A DNA stretch of 64,000 nucleotides from JAAZNV01 sp964605725 (GTDB lineage Bacteria; Patescibacteriota; WWE3; UBA101185; UBA10185), in assembly GCA_964605725.1 (NCBI GenBank), contig CAZSDQ010000001.1, positions 1 to 64,000 of the forward strand, read 5' to 3'. How positions within the stretch are numbered: the first letter of the stretch is position 1; each line of letters begins with the position of its first letter. The notes below the pieces were generated by a model. That model was not told where the DNA came from. It saw nothing but the letters and a program-made list of their open reading frames with translations, and did no database searches. The translations under genes were made by a program, and so were the position numbers. Of the stretch, positions 1-7,594 are shown in pieces.

Positions 1-75
1 TGGTGACCCTACGGGGAATCGAACCCCGATTGCCAGGATGAAAACCTGGTGTCCTAACCATTAGACGATAGGGCC
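1..75 (-). tRNA. tRNA-Glu (anticodon TTC)
   Basis: Read on the minus strand this folds as a full cloverleaf with acceptor GGCCCTA against TAGGGTC, anticodon stem CCAGG/CCTGG and loop TTTTCAT, giving anticodon TTC. The CCA end is encoded in the DNA. The gene lies at the window edge but looks complete. Confidence 0.95.
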
Positions 76-149
76 AAAACTTAGATATTTTAACAGCAAA
101 TCTATCTATTTAGCAAATTATAGCAATTTTTGATAGAATTTACCCTGAA

Positions 150-1577
150 ATGAACATCATTAGAAGTATTTTTTTCTATCTACAATCACTGCTGCTTGCG
201 ATATTGCCGACTTCAACATATGTGGAGGGAGTTGTTGGACAACCTCAATCTTTTATACCCAATCAAGCTGATTCTTACATTGAGAGGACTGTGTCGGATC
301 TAATTTACCGAGGTGTTTTTAAATATGATATTTATGGCGCAACCATACCTGATCTCGCAGACACATGGACGGTATCAGAAGACGGGCTTATCTATACAAT
401 AAAATTAAAAGATAATCAGTACTGGAATAATGGTAAAAAAATTACTGCTGACGATTTAATTTACACCGCATTCAAATCTCCCGAATTATCGTACGTTTCG
501 ACAGATAAAATAGATGAATTAACTGTACGTTTCACTCTACCAAATAAATACGCGCCTTTTTTAAGTTTATTAGTTATAGGAGTTATGCCGACAGATGCTG
601 AAGAAAGAGACAATCCTCTGATGCCCGTATCAAGCGATGATTTTAGAGTCGCGCATATTGAAAAGACAGGGTCATTTATTAGCAGGATTACACTTGTTAC
701 ATCCAATGACGAATATCACATCAAAAAAATAATTTTTAATTTTTATCCTAATGATGACGAATTAAAAACAGGTGCAAAACTTGGTGAGATAGATGGGTTT
801 ACTTCAGAAAACGCCTGTTGCGAAGATATGCAGAATTTTGAAAATTATAAATATCCAGTTCAGGGAGTGTACTATGCTCTTTATTTTAACCTTAGAAATG
901 AAAAATTGGACGATGTAGAATTAAGAAGAAAAATGTTAAAAGTGTTACCTATAGAAGATTTGGTCTACGATTATGGTATTCCAGTTCAAGGGCCTATAAG
1001 TAGGAGCACATTTACAGATAAAAGCTTACCCTTTGACATATACGATGAAAATTTTGAAGATGATTTGGAAAAATTGGAGATAAAAGTGAATGTCCCCGAC
1101 GAAAAAAATCATGTAAAACTCGCGGAGAATGTTTTAAAAATGTGGGAGGATAAATTGAATTTGGAAGTCACTATCGTCAAAACTGACCCCAAGGAGTTTG
1201 TTGATAAAGTAATCGAAACGAGAGATTTTGAAGTATTATTGTATGGTCAGGAAGTAGGCAGAGATCCTGATAGATACGTACTGTGGCATTCTGCTCAAAA
1301 AGAACCACCGAATTTAAACCTATCCGGTTTTGAACAAATAAGAGCCGACAGAGCATTAGAGGAAGGCAGAAACGAACTGGATAACGATAAAAGGGTTGTG
1401 CACTACAATGAATTTCAGAAAGTATTAAATGAGCAAGTCCCTGCAATATTCCTTTATCACCCGTATATAAATCATTATGTTTCAAAATACATAGAAGGCA
1501 TAGGGCAGAAATATACATTTACATACTGGGATAGATTTCTTGATTTCAAAAACTGGAATAAAATATCATCCAATTAA
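150..1577 (+). CDS. ABC-type substrate-binding protein, family 5 (peptide/nickel type)
   Basis: A 475-residue protein with a hydrophobic N-terminal segment (about residues 5-22) that should export or anchor it, followed by an SBP_bac_5 fold. The family hallmark is visible around residues 80-105: a tyrosine-rich strand, 'YWNNGKKITADDLIY', equal to the usual W-x-D/N-G-x-x-x-T-A-D-D-V motif. Such proteins bind oligopeptides, nickel chelates or similar solutes outside the membrane for an ABC permease. No permease or ATPase genes adjoin it, so the partner is elsewhere or it is an orphan receptor; the substrate cannot be told from sequence. A -10-like TAGAAT lies 10 bases before the ATG, with no Shine-Dalgarno. 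It converges with the next gene and overlaps it by 4 bases. Confidence 0.85.
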   Translation: MNIIRSIFFYLQSLLLAILPTSTYVEGVVGQPQSFIPNQADSYIERTVSDLIYRGVFKYDIYGATIPDLADTWTVSEDGLIYTIKLKDNQYWNNGKKITADDLIYTAFKSPELSYVSTDKIDELTVRFTLPNKYAPFLSLLVIGVMPTDAEERDNPLMPVSSDDFRVAHIEKTGSFISRITLVTSNDEYHIKKIIFNFYPNDDELKTGAKLGEIDGFTSENACCEDMQNFENYKYPVQGVYYALYFNLRNEKLDDVELRRKMLKVLPIEDLVYDYGIPVQGPISRSTFTDKSLPFDIYDENFEDDLEKLEIKVNVPDEKNHVKLAENVLKMWEDKLNLEVTIVKTDPKEFVDKVIETRDFEVLLYGQEVGRDPDRYVLWHSAQKEPPNLNLSGFEQIRADRALEEGRNELDNDKRVVHYNEFQKVLNEQVPAIFLYHPYINHYVSKYIEGIGQKYTFTYWDRFLDFKNWNKISSN

Positions 1578-2119
1578 TTTTTCTTTTTACTTTTTAAAAA
1601 TTCTAAGTATGGTAATTGAATTCCCTGATTGTTTTTGTTTTTCTTATTAAAATGCATAAACCAATTCGGATTTAACCTTTTGAAAAAAAGGAGATCTTCT
1701 AAAATGTCGTATGAGAAATGAACTGTGATAGATAAAAAGAGGGTCGCAAGATATATTTTGTTTTTAGTATAGAAAAAATATGCTAAAAAACCTGTAATTA
1801 CAGGACTCAAGATAGTGTGTGAGTATAAGCCTGTTAGATATTTATGATTTTCTCTTAAGAAATCCTTTACCTCTTTAAAATCCCTCTCTTTAATAAATAA
1901 TTTAATAATCTGTGAATACTCGCTGTCTTTTCCGTATGTAAGGTAATAAATAACATGGTCTAGGTCTGGAAGTGTATTTCCTAAAAAACCACAAATTAAA
2001 AGCAGAAAAAGATTTTCTCCCTGAAATTCCCTGGAAATAATTAGAGCACAAATCAACCCAAGTAGTATATGGATTAAAATGTGATAAGTTTGACTTTTTT
2101 CTACCAGCTTATTTCTCAT
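1574..2119 (-). CDS. YdjM/DUF457-like membrane protein, putative metal-dependent hydrolase
   Basis: A 181-residue protein with about four membrane helices (about residues 12-30, 36-50, 104-118, 123-138). The motif PDLDH (51-55) after the second helix, His101, and an H134-x3-D138 pair match the pattern of conserved His/Asp residues in the YdjM/DUF457 family of inner-membrane proteins, often labelled metal-dependent hydrolases. The real biochemical role of that family is poorly known. It lies downstream of map on the same strand with a 19-base gap, so the two may be co-transcribed. Assignment rests on the motif pattern only. Confidence 0.6.
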   Translation of the reverse strand: MRNKLVEKSQTYHILIHILLGLICALIISREFQGENLFLLLICGFLGNTLPDLDHVIYYLTYGKDSEYSQIIKLFIKERDFKEVKDFLRENHKYLTGLYSHTILSPVITGFLAYFFYTKNKIYLATLFLSITVHFSYDILEDLLFFKRLNPNWFMHFNKKNKNNQGIQLPYLEFLKSKKKN

Positions 2120-2138
2120 ATTTGTATCTCTTGTTTAG

Positions 2139-2900
2139 TTAAGTTAGTATTTCGAAACCATTCTTTGTGACTAAAACAGTGTGTTCAAAAATGCAAAAAT
2201 CCTTGCCGTCTGCCATTTCGGTTTCCCACTCACTTGTATTAATAACTTGATCATCTCCCTCGCATATTAAAGACTCTATACAAATAGTCATACCAGCTTT
2301 TAATTTTGGACCGTCGTGTTTATTTCCGTAACATGGTATTTCCGGAAATTCGTGCATAGAGTAACCTATGCCGTGACCTTCGTAATCTTTTAATACATTA
2401 AAGCCCTCCTTTTCTACTGTCTTTTGTAACGTTTGAGAGATTGAACCAATTTTTGTGCTGGCTTTTACCTTTGATATTGCAGAATAAAGTGCATTTTTAG
2501 ATGTTTCTATTATTTTTAACCTTTTATCTGTTGTTTTACCCACGTGATAGCAATGTGCGCTGTCTACGTGTAAACCATTAGACGAAATTACTGTATCAAT
2601 GTTGACGATATCTCCCTCCTTAAGAGTTACACCTTTTCTTGGGAAACAGTGTACAGATTGTTGATTAATACTCATACAAAGGCCGGTTGGAAAAGGAGGT
2701 AAAAGACCTTCTTTGTAACCTTTGCATGAAGGGATTACCTTTTCTTTATTACACAATTCTAAAAACTTATCTTCCAAATCATATGCTTTTATTCCAGGGG
2801 TGATAATTTTTTCTAGTTCTCCAAAAATACCAGAGAGAGTTTTTCCCAACTTTCTCATAAATATAATCTCTTCTTCAGTTTTTATAAGTCCTTTTTGCAT
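2139..2900 (-). CDS. map: Methionine aminopeptidase, type I
   Basis: A 253-residue cytosolic enzyme removing initiator methionine from nascent proteins. All five metal ligands of the pita-bread fold are seen: Asp102, Asp113, His176, Glu209 and Glu239, with the substrate-contact His84 and His183. Length is normal for type I enzymes without an N-terminal zinc extension. The strand holding the first ligand reads NIDTVISSNGLHVDS, slightly longer than the usual DV-x-DG-x-HGD arrangement. A TATAAT box (complement of 2908-2913) stands 7 bases before the ATG and no ribosome-binding site is present, so the message is predicted leaderless. Confidence 0.95.
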   Translation of the reverse strand: MQKGLIKTEEEIIFMRKLGKTLSGIFGELEKIITPGIKAYDLEDKFLELCNKEKVIPSCKGYKEGLLPPFPTGLCMSINQQSVHCFPRKGVTLKEGDIVNIDTVISSNGLHVDSAHCYHVGKTTDKRLKIIETSKNALYSAISKVKASTKIGSISQTLQKTVEKEGFNVLKDYEGHGIGYSMHEFPEIPCYGNKHDGPKLKAGMTICIESLICEGDDQVINTSEWETEMADGKDFCIFEHTVLVTKNGFEILT

Positions 2901-2949
2901 AGGAGTGATTATACTCTATATTGATTTTTATTTGTGATAATATATATGT

Positions 2950-3702
2950 ATGACGGAAAAAAATACCCCTACAAAGAAAAATAAAAAACTTAATATTGTC
3001 TATATAATTATAGGTGTTCTGCTAATAGGCGCCTTAGGTTATGGGATTTATTCTTATAAATTTTCAACTAAAAGAACAATAACAGTATCCGGGACCTCGA
3101 CAGGAGATTATGCAAATCAGATCGCTACCTTTTATATAAATCTTGAATATCATAATAAGGAAAAGGATAAAGCCGTTCAAGAATTGAATGAAAAATCAAA
3201 AATTGCTGTAGATAAAATAAAAGAATTTGGTATTGATTCAAAAGATATTATGACTCAGAATTTAAACGTTTATCAACGAGAAGATCCCTATTATGAAGAT
3301 GGAATTACCAAATATAAGCCTAATGAATGGTATGCAAGCTATTCAATTGAAATTACTTTAAGAGATTTAACAAAATCAACTGATTTTACTGAATTTTTAA
3401 CCTCTATAGAGAGTTCAAGTATGTGGGGTCCTAATTTATCTATAGACTCTAAAAAAACAGATTCGGATGAGTTACTTACTTCAGCAATTGAGGATGCAAG
3501 ACAAAAAGCTGAAAGAATGGCAAAAAGCATGGGTGCGAAATTAGGCAAAGTAATTAAAGTAGAAGAAGGTGGTGCGGGTTCCCCTATATTGTATGGATTA
3601 GCAAAGGAAGATTCACGAATGATGGGTGGTGGTGGAGCTCCTATAGAACCAGGTTCTACAGAAATATCAAAAACAGTTACGGTGACTTTTGAACTACGAT
3701 AG
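2950..3702 (+). CDS. SIMPL-domain (DUF541) protein, membrane anchored
   Basis: A 250-residue protein with a short lysine-rich cytoplasmic tail, one membrane helix (about 15-37) and an extracytoplasmic SIMPL/DUF541 domain. The domain is recognised from its opening 'TVSGTSTGDYANQIATF', the long helix rich in charged residues (about 77-100) and the C-terminal 'ARQKAERMAKSMGAKLG' helix followed by the closing strand 'KTVTVTFEL'. SIMPL proteins (BP26, YggE relatives) form ring-like oligomers; in YggE a link to oxidative stress is reported, but no enzymatic function is established. It is divergent from map, and TAATAT sits 6 bases before its ATG, so it too appears leaderless. Confidence 0.85.
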   Translation: MTEKNTPTKKNKKLNIVYIIIGVLLIGALGYGIYSYKFSTKRTITVSGTSTGDYANQIATFYINLEYHNKEKDKAVQELNEKSKIAVDKIKEFGIDSKDIMTQNLNVYQREDPYYEDGITKYKPNEWYASYSIEITLRDLTKSTDFTEFLTSIESSSMWGPNLSIDSKKTDSDELLTSAIEDARQKAERMAKSMGAKLGKVIKVEEGGAGSPILYGLAKEDSRMMGGGGAPIEPGSTEISKTVTVTFELR

Positions 3703-3732
3703 ATTTAAATTACCAGAAATATTTAAAAAAAT

Positions 3733-3789
3733 ACGGTAACTTGGTGTAAAAAACTAGGATCCATAGTTTTTTTCCATCAAAATTACCGT
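3733..3789. terminator. Long inverted repeat, probable bidirectional terminator
   Basis: The outer arms ACGGTAA (3733-3739) and TTACCGT (3783-3789) are perfect complements; TTGGTG/CATCAA pair inside them, and the core is AAAAAACTA (3748-3756) against TAGTTTTTT (3764-3772). Read either way it ends in a T-run. It lies 30 bases after the SIMPL gene on the plus strand, and after the candidate ncRNA on the minus strand. Confidence 0.7.
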
Positions 3790-3814
3790 CTTCCACCGTT
3801 GCCCTTTTATAATA

Positions 3815-3959
3815 AAAAAGTACCATTTATTAGATGTTTGAGATTTCTAACGGCGGTGGGTCCGATTAGATTTCTATGGACACTCTATAAAGAACTGACA
3901 TATGAGGGTTTATGGCTCATATTTTTGCAGACCGAGATTTGGTCCGTGCCAGCGGTACT
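3815..3959 (-). ncRNA. Candidate structured small RNA, about 145 nt, family unknown
   Basis: This 356-base gap between two converging genes holds no convincing protein gene but shows a complete RNA transcription unit on the minus strand. A strong promoter (3966-3994) predicts a start at about 3959. The transcript would begin AGTACC (3954-3959) and end with the exact complement GGTACT (3819-3824) followed by six Ts, so the ends close into a stem. Inside are hairpins GCA-GACC/GGTC-TGC, a perfect 7-bp ATATGAG/CTCATAT stem, and GTGTCC/GGACCCAC. I do not recognise the family; a divergent 6S-like RNA is one option. It lies beyond the 3' end of leuS, so it is not a leuS leader. Confidence 0.5.
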
Positions 3960-3965
3960 GCGTAT

Positions 3966-3994
3966 ATCCTATAATATACCAATTAATTTGTCAA
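3966..3994 (-). promoter_or_regulatory. Sigma-70-type promoter for the 3815-3959 RNA
   Basis: On the minus strand TTGACA (complement of 3989-3994) is followed after exactly 17 bases by TAGGAT (complement of 3966-3971). Seven bases later the first base of the closing stem of the RNA is reached, which is the expected start-site distance. Confidence 0.65.
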
Positions 3995-4058
3995 ATATTA
4001 AAATAAGTCAATAAAATAAAAAAATTTAATAAAGTAAAGATAAAGATAAATAAATTCT

Positions 4059-6557
4059 TTATGGTTTTAATACAATATTAGCTATTCTATCTTTTATATA
4101 TACAAATTTTTGTATGTTTTTATCCCTTAGTAATACCAGAATTTTTTCATCGCTTAGTGCTTTTTCTTTTACGATATCCTCTGTATCACTCTTGCTTATT
4201 AGAATTTCCGTTCGTACCTTTCCGTTTATTTGAACAGGAATTACGACAGTGTCTATTTCAAGATACTTTTCTTCTACTAAAGGCCATGGTTGAAGATGAA
4301 TGCTGTTTTTCTTTTTCCACTCAGAGTAATTGTTAATTTCCTGCCACAAATCTTCTGAAATGAAAGGAGCAAAAACTGATAGTACTTTTAAAAATCCTAA
4401 CCACACGTCCTTACCGATGTAATTATTATTCTGAATTTTTTTAATAAAAATCATTATCTCACTAACACAAGTATTCATTTTTAAGTTTTCTATCATATTT
4501 GTAACGTTTTTAAGCATTGAGTAATATAACTTCAATGTTTCTTCATCGCTGGGTTTATCACAAACTTTCTCTTGAAGGGAAATAATATTTTTTATCAACT
4601 TATTAATAGTTTTAATAATATTTGGATTCCATGGGTATGTCTCGTCGTAAGGACCCATAAAACAAATGGTAGTTCTTAAAGAATCAGCACCGTATTTATC
4701 TATTTCGGTAATAGGGTCCACACCATTTTCTGAAGATTTAGACATTTTAGTGCCTTGTTCTGTTAATAAAAGACCTCCGTTAAGTCTCCAAGAATAAGGT
4801 TCTTCGGTAGGAACTAAGTGCAAATCATATAAAAATTTATGCCAGAATCTGGAGTAGAGAAGATGGACGGTAGTGTGTTCGGCACCACCGAAATATTTAT
4901 CTACAGGCAGCCAATAGTTCATTTTGTCTTTACTTGCGAATTCGTTTTCATTCTTGGGATCAGTGTAACGTAAATAATACCAGCAGGAGCCAGCCCAATT
5001 GGGCATGGTATTGGTTTCTCTACGTGCAGGATGACCATCAAAGTTTGTGTTGACCCAGTCAGAGTTTCGTTCAAGTGGGCTGGCTCCGTCATCTGATGGT
5101 TTAAAATCAGCTATTTCAGGTAGTGTTAGAGGGAGATATTTATTTACATCTTCAGGGTTTTCAGTACTACAAATTGCTTTCACACCTTCAGGAGTGTGTA
5201 CCAAAGGTATAGGCTCTCCCCAGTATCTTTGTCTGGAAAAAACCCAATCCCTTATTTTATAATTGATTGCCTTCTTTCCTTTTCTGTCTTTTTCCAAATC
5301 CTCAATTACTTTATTTTTGAAATCCATAGATTTCATTCCGGAATATTTATCACTGTTTACCATTACACCATCTCCCGTATAAAGTGCTGGTTCTTTAGAA
5401 TCGCCCTCCTTATTATTTATACTTGCCTCCTTTTTCTCTTCATTTTCAGATCTAATAACCTCCACTATTTCCAAATTAAACTTCTTAGCAAATTCATAGT
5501 CTCTCTCATCGTGTGCAGGAACTGCCATAATGACACCTGTACCATAATCCATAAGAACGTAATCGGCTATAAAAACAGGTACTTTTTTATTTGTGAATGG
5601 AACTACAGCCTCAATACCTTTTAACATGACACCAGTCTTATCTTTCTGAATTTGTCTCTCAAGGTCGGATTTATTTCTTGATTTTTCAATATAGCTATTT
5701 ACCTCTTCTTTATTTTCGACTTTATCTAATATTTTGTTAATAAAAGGGTGCTCGGGCGCAAACACCATGAATGTAACACCGAACACAGTATCCGGCCTCG
5801 TGGTAAAAATTTCAATTTTCTCACCATCAATGTCAAAAACAATGTTTGCGCCCTCGCTTTTTCCAATCCAGTTCTTCTGTGCAATTTTTATAGATTCCGG
5901 AAAATCCACTTTATCCAAACCTTCAATTAATTTTTCTGCGTAAGCTGGGATTTTAAGAACCCATTGTTTTAGCATTTTTTTAATAACAGGTTTCTCACCT
6001 CTTTCTGATACTTTATTTCCATGTTTATCGGTAATAACTTCTTCGTCTGCTAATACCGTTTTTAAGTCCTCACACCACCAAATAGGAGTTTCTTTATATT
6101 CCGCCAATCCGTTTTCAAAAAATTTTAAGAAAATCCATTGGGTCCATTTATAATATTCCGGACTACTTGTATCTATTTCTCTGTTCCAATCAATTCCGTA
6201 ACCCATCTTCAAAAAGGAATCTTTGAATTTTTGTATAGTTTCGTGTGTTATTACGGCAGGGTTGATACCTGTTTTTATAGCGTAATTTTCGGCAGGAAGT
6301 CCAAAAGCATCCCATCCCATAGGAAAAAGCACGTTATAACCCTTCATTCTAAGATATCTGGAGTAAACATCGGGGGCGGTATACCTCATCATATGCCCAG
6401 CGTGTAGTGAATTACCGGAAGGGTAAGGAAACTCGGCTAAAATATATTTTTTGGGCTTTTCTGAAAAATCAAAGGCTTCGTAAATATTGTCTTCAAGCCA
6501 TTTATTTTTCCATTTTTCTTCTATTATTTTATGGTCGTATTCCTTCATATTAAACAT
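4059..6557 (-). CDS. leuS: Leucyl-tRNA synthetase
   Basis: An 832-residue class I aminoacyl-tRNA synthetase that charges tRNA-Leu. The HIGH-type motif reads HAGH (52-55) after 'YPSGNSL', and the KMSKS loop is present as GTKMSKSSENG near residue 600. The CP1 editing domain with its T-rich strand 'EIFTTRPDTVFGVTF' is intact, as is a C-terminal domain ending in a strand-rich module. Length is normal. A TAAAAT box lies 4 bases before the first ATG and 13 before a second in-frame ATG (6546), so the second may be the true start. Two tRNA-Leu genes that it would serve lie in this window (17057 and 18961). Confidence 0.97.
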   Translation of the reverse strand: MFNMKEYDHKIIEEKWKNKWLEDNIYEAFDFSEKPKKYILAEFPYPSGNSLHAGHMMRYTAPDVYSRYLRMKGYNVLFPMGWDAFGLPAENYAIKTGINPAVITHETIQKFKDSFLKMGYGIDWNREIDTSSPEYYKWTQWIFLKFFENGLAEYKETPIWWCEDLKTVLADEEVITDKHGNKVSERGEKPVIKKMLKQWVLKIPAYAEKLIEGLDKVDFPESIKIAQKNWIGKSEGANIVFDIDGEKIEIFTTRPDTVFGVTFMVFAPEHPFINKILDKVENKEEVNSYIEKSRNKSDLERQIQKDKTGVMLKGIEAVVPFTNKKVPVFIADYVLMDYGTGVIMAVPAHDERDYEFAKKFNLEIVEVIRSENEEKKEASINNKEGDSKEPALYTGDGVMVNSDKYSGMKSMDFKNKVIEDLEKDRKGKKAINYKIRDWVFSRQRYWGEPIPLVHTPEGVKAICSTENPEDVNKYLPLTLPEIADFKPSDDGASPLERNSDWVNTNFDGHPARRETNTMPNWAGSCWYYLRYTDPKNENEFASKDKMNYWLPVDKYFGGAEHTTVHLLYSRFWHKFLYDLHLVPTEEPYSWRLNGGLLLTEQGTKMSKSSENGVDPITEIDKYGADSLRTTICFMGPYDETYPWNPNIIKTINKLIKNIISLQEKVCDKPSDEETLKLYYSMLKNVTNMIENLKMNTCVSEIMIFIKKIQNNNYIGKDVWLGFLKVLSVFAPFISEDLWQEINNYSEWKKKNSIHLQPWPLVEEKYLEIDTVVIPVQINGKVRTEILISKSDTEDIVKEKALSDEKILVLLRDKNIQKFVYIKDRIANIVLKP

Positions 6558-6643
6558 TTTGATTTTATCACAGCCTCATATACTCGGCATCATAGATATT
6601 TACGCATTGCAAAAGTATTTTATTTATATTATATTAACTTGCT

Positions 6644-6820
6644 ATGGCTAAGAAAAAAGGAAATAGAATATTAATAGGTCTTGAGTGTACAGAGACCGGT
6701 AAAAGAACCTATGTTACTCAAAAGAATCGTATGAATTCAGAAGGTAAACTCGAAGTTATGAAGTACAACCCATTGTTAAAGAAACATACTTTGCATAAAG
6801 AAGTTCAAAAACTCAAGTAA
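6644..6820 (+). CDS. rpmG: Ribosomal protein bL33
   Basis: A 58-residue basic protein of the large ribosomal subunit. The sequence opens MAKKKGNRILIGLECTETG and contains the family patterns 'RTYVTQKNR' and 'YNPLLKKHTLHKE'. Only one cysteine is present, so this is the zinc-free form. TATTAA lies 6 bases before the ATG and there is no ribosome-binding site, again suggesting a leaderless message. It is divergent from leuS. Confidence 0.93.
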   Translation: MAKKKGNRILIGLECTETGKRTYVTQKNRMNSEGKLEVMKYNPLLKKHTLHKEVQKLK

Positions 6821-6907
6821 ATTTAAACTTTCTCAAATTTAAGATTCAACGCAAATTATCTAAAAAAGTGATAGAATAGATGTTCGTACTGGGCGTTACT
6901 AAAAAAA

Positions 6908-7594
6908 ATGGAAAAAGGTAAGCTCTATATAATTGCATCTCCCATAGGAAACCTCTCTGACTTTACATTGAGAGGAATTGAAACTCTTAAGAGTGTTGAT
7001 TTAATTCTATCTGAAGATACCCGTGAAACTGATAAGGTTCTTAAAAAATATGAAATAAATATTCCTCAAATATCTTATAGAGACCAAAATCATGAAGCAG
7101 TGTTTCCTAAAATTGAGGCCTCTCTTGAAAATGGCTTAGACTTGGCATTAATTTCTGATAGCGGTACTCCGCTAATTTCCGACCCTGGTTACAAGTTAGT
7201 AAGAGATTTAATAAAAAAGGGATTCGAAGTAGTATCTATCCCAGGTCCCTGCGCGGCAATATCAGCACTTGCATCTTCCGGTTTTCCTACAGATAAATTT
7301 TCATTTTTGGGTTTTCTGCCAAAAACTTCAGGTGATAGATCACGGCTTATAAAAAAATACGGAGATTTAGACTCAACATTAATTTTATATGAATCTCCCT
7401 TCAGAATAGAGAAGTTGTTAAAAGAAATTCAGGAAAACCTTGGTGAAAGATACGTTTGTTTAGCAAATGAAATTACCAAAGTACATGAAAAAATATTACG
7501 AGGAAATGTAAGCTTATTAATAGAGCTTGTAAAAGGTAAACATCTAAAAGGTGAGTTTGTAGTGTTAGTAGGAAAGGAGGGGTTTTCTATATGA
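6908..7594 (+). CDS. rsmI: 16S rRNA (cytidine-1402-2'-O)-methyltransferase
   Basis: A 228-residue SAM-dependent enzyme of the tetrapyrrole-methylase fold that 2'-O-methylates C1402 in the ribosomal P site. The N-terminus 'LYIIASPIGNLSDFTLRGIE', the 'SEDTRETDKVLKKY' segment and the glycine-rich 'SDSGTPLISDPGYKLV' and 'IPGPCAAISAL' segments are diagnostic for RsmI/YraL. It is shorter than many homologues (about 270-290) because the C-terminal extension is missing. Its stop overlaps the start of the helicase gene in an ATGA, implying translational coupling. A TAGAAT box at about 6873 suggests its own promoter. Confidence 0.93.
   Translation: MEKGKLYIIASPIGNLSDFTLRGIETLKSVDLILSEDTRETDKVLKKYEINIPQISYRDQNHEAVFPKIEASLENGLDLALISDSGTPLISDPGYKLVRDLIKKGFEVVSIPGPCAAISALASSGFPTDKFSFLGFLPKTSGDRSRLIKKYGDLDSTLILYESPFRIEKLLKEIQENLGERYVCLANEITKVHEKILRGNVSLLIELVKGKHLKGEFVVLVGKEGFSI

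Noticed and set aside
3799..4014. A 71-codon open frame on the plus strand between SIMPL and leuS
   Set aside because: No ribosome-binding site, hydrophobic but patternless translation, and the same bases form the stems of the minus-strand ncRNA.
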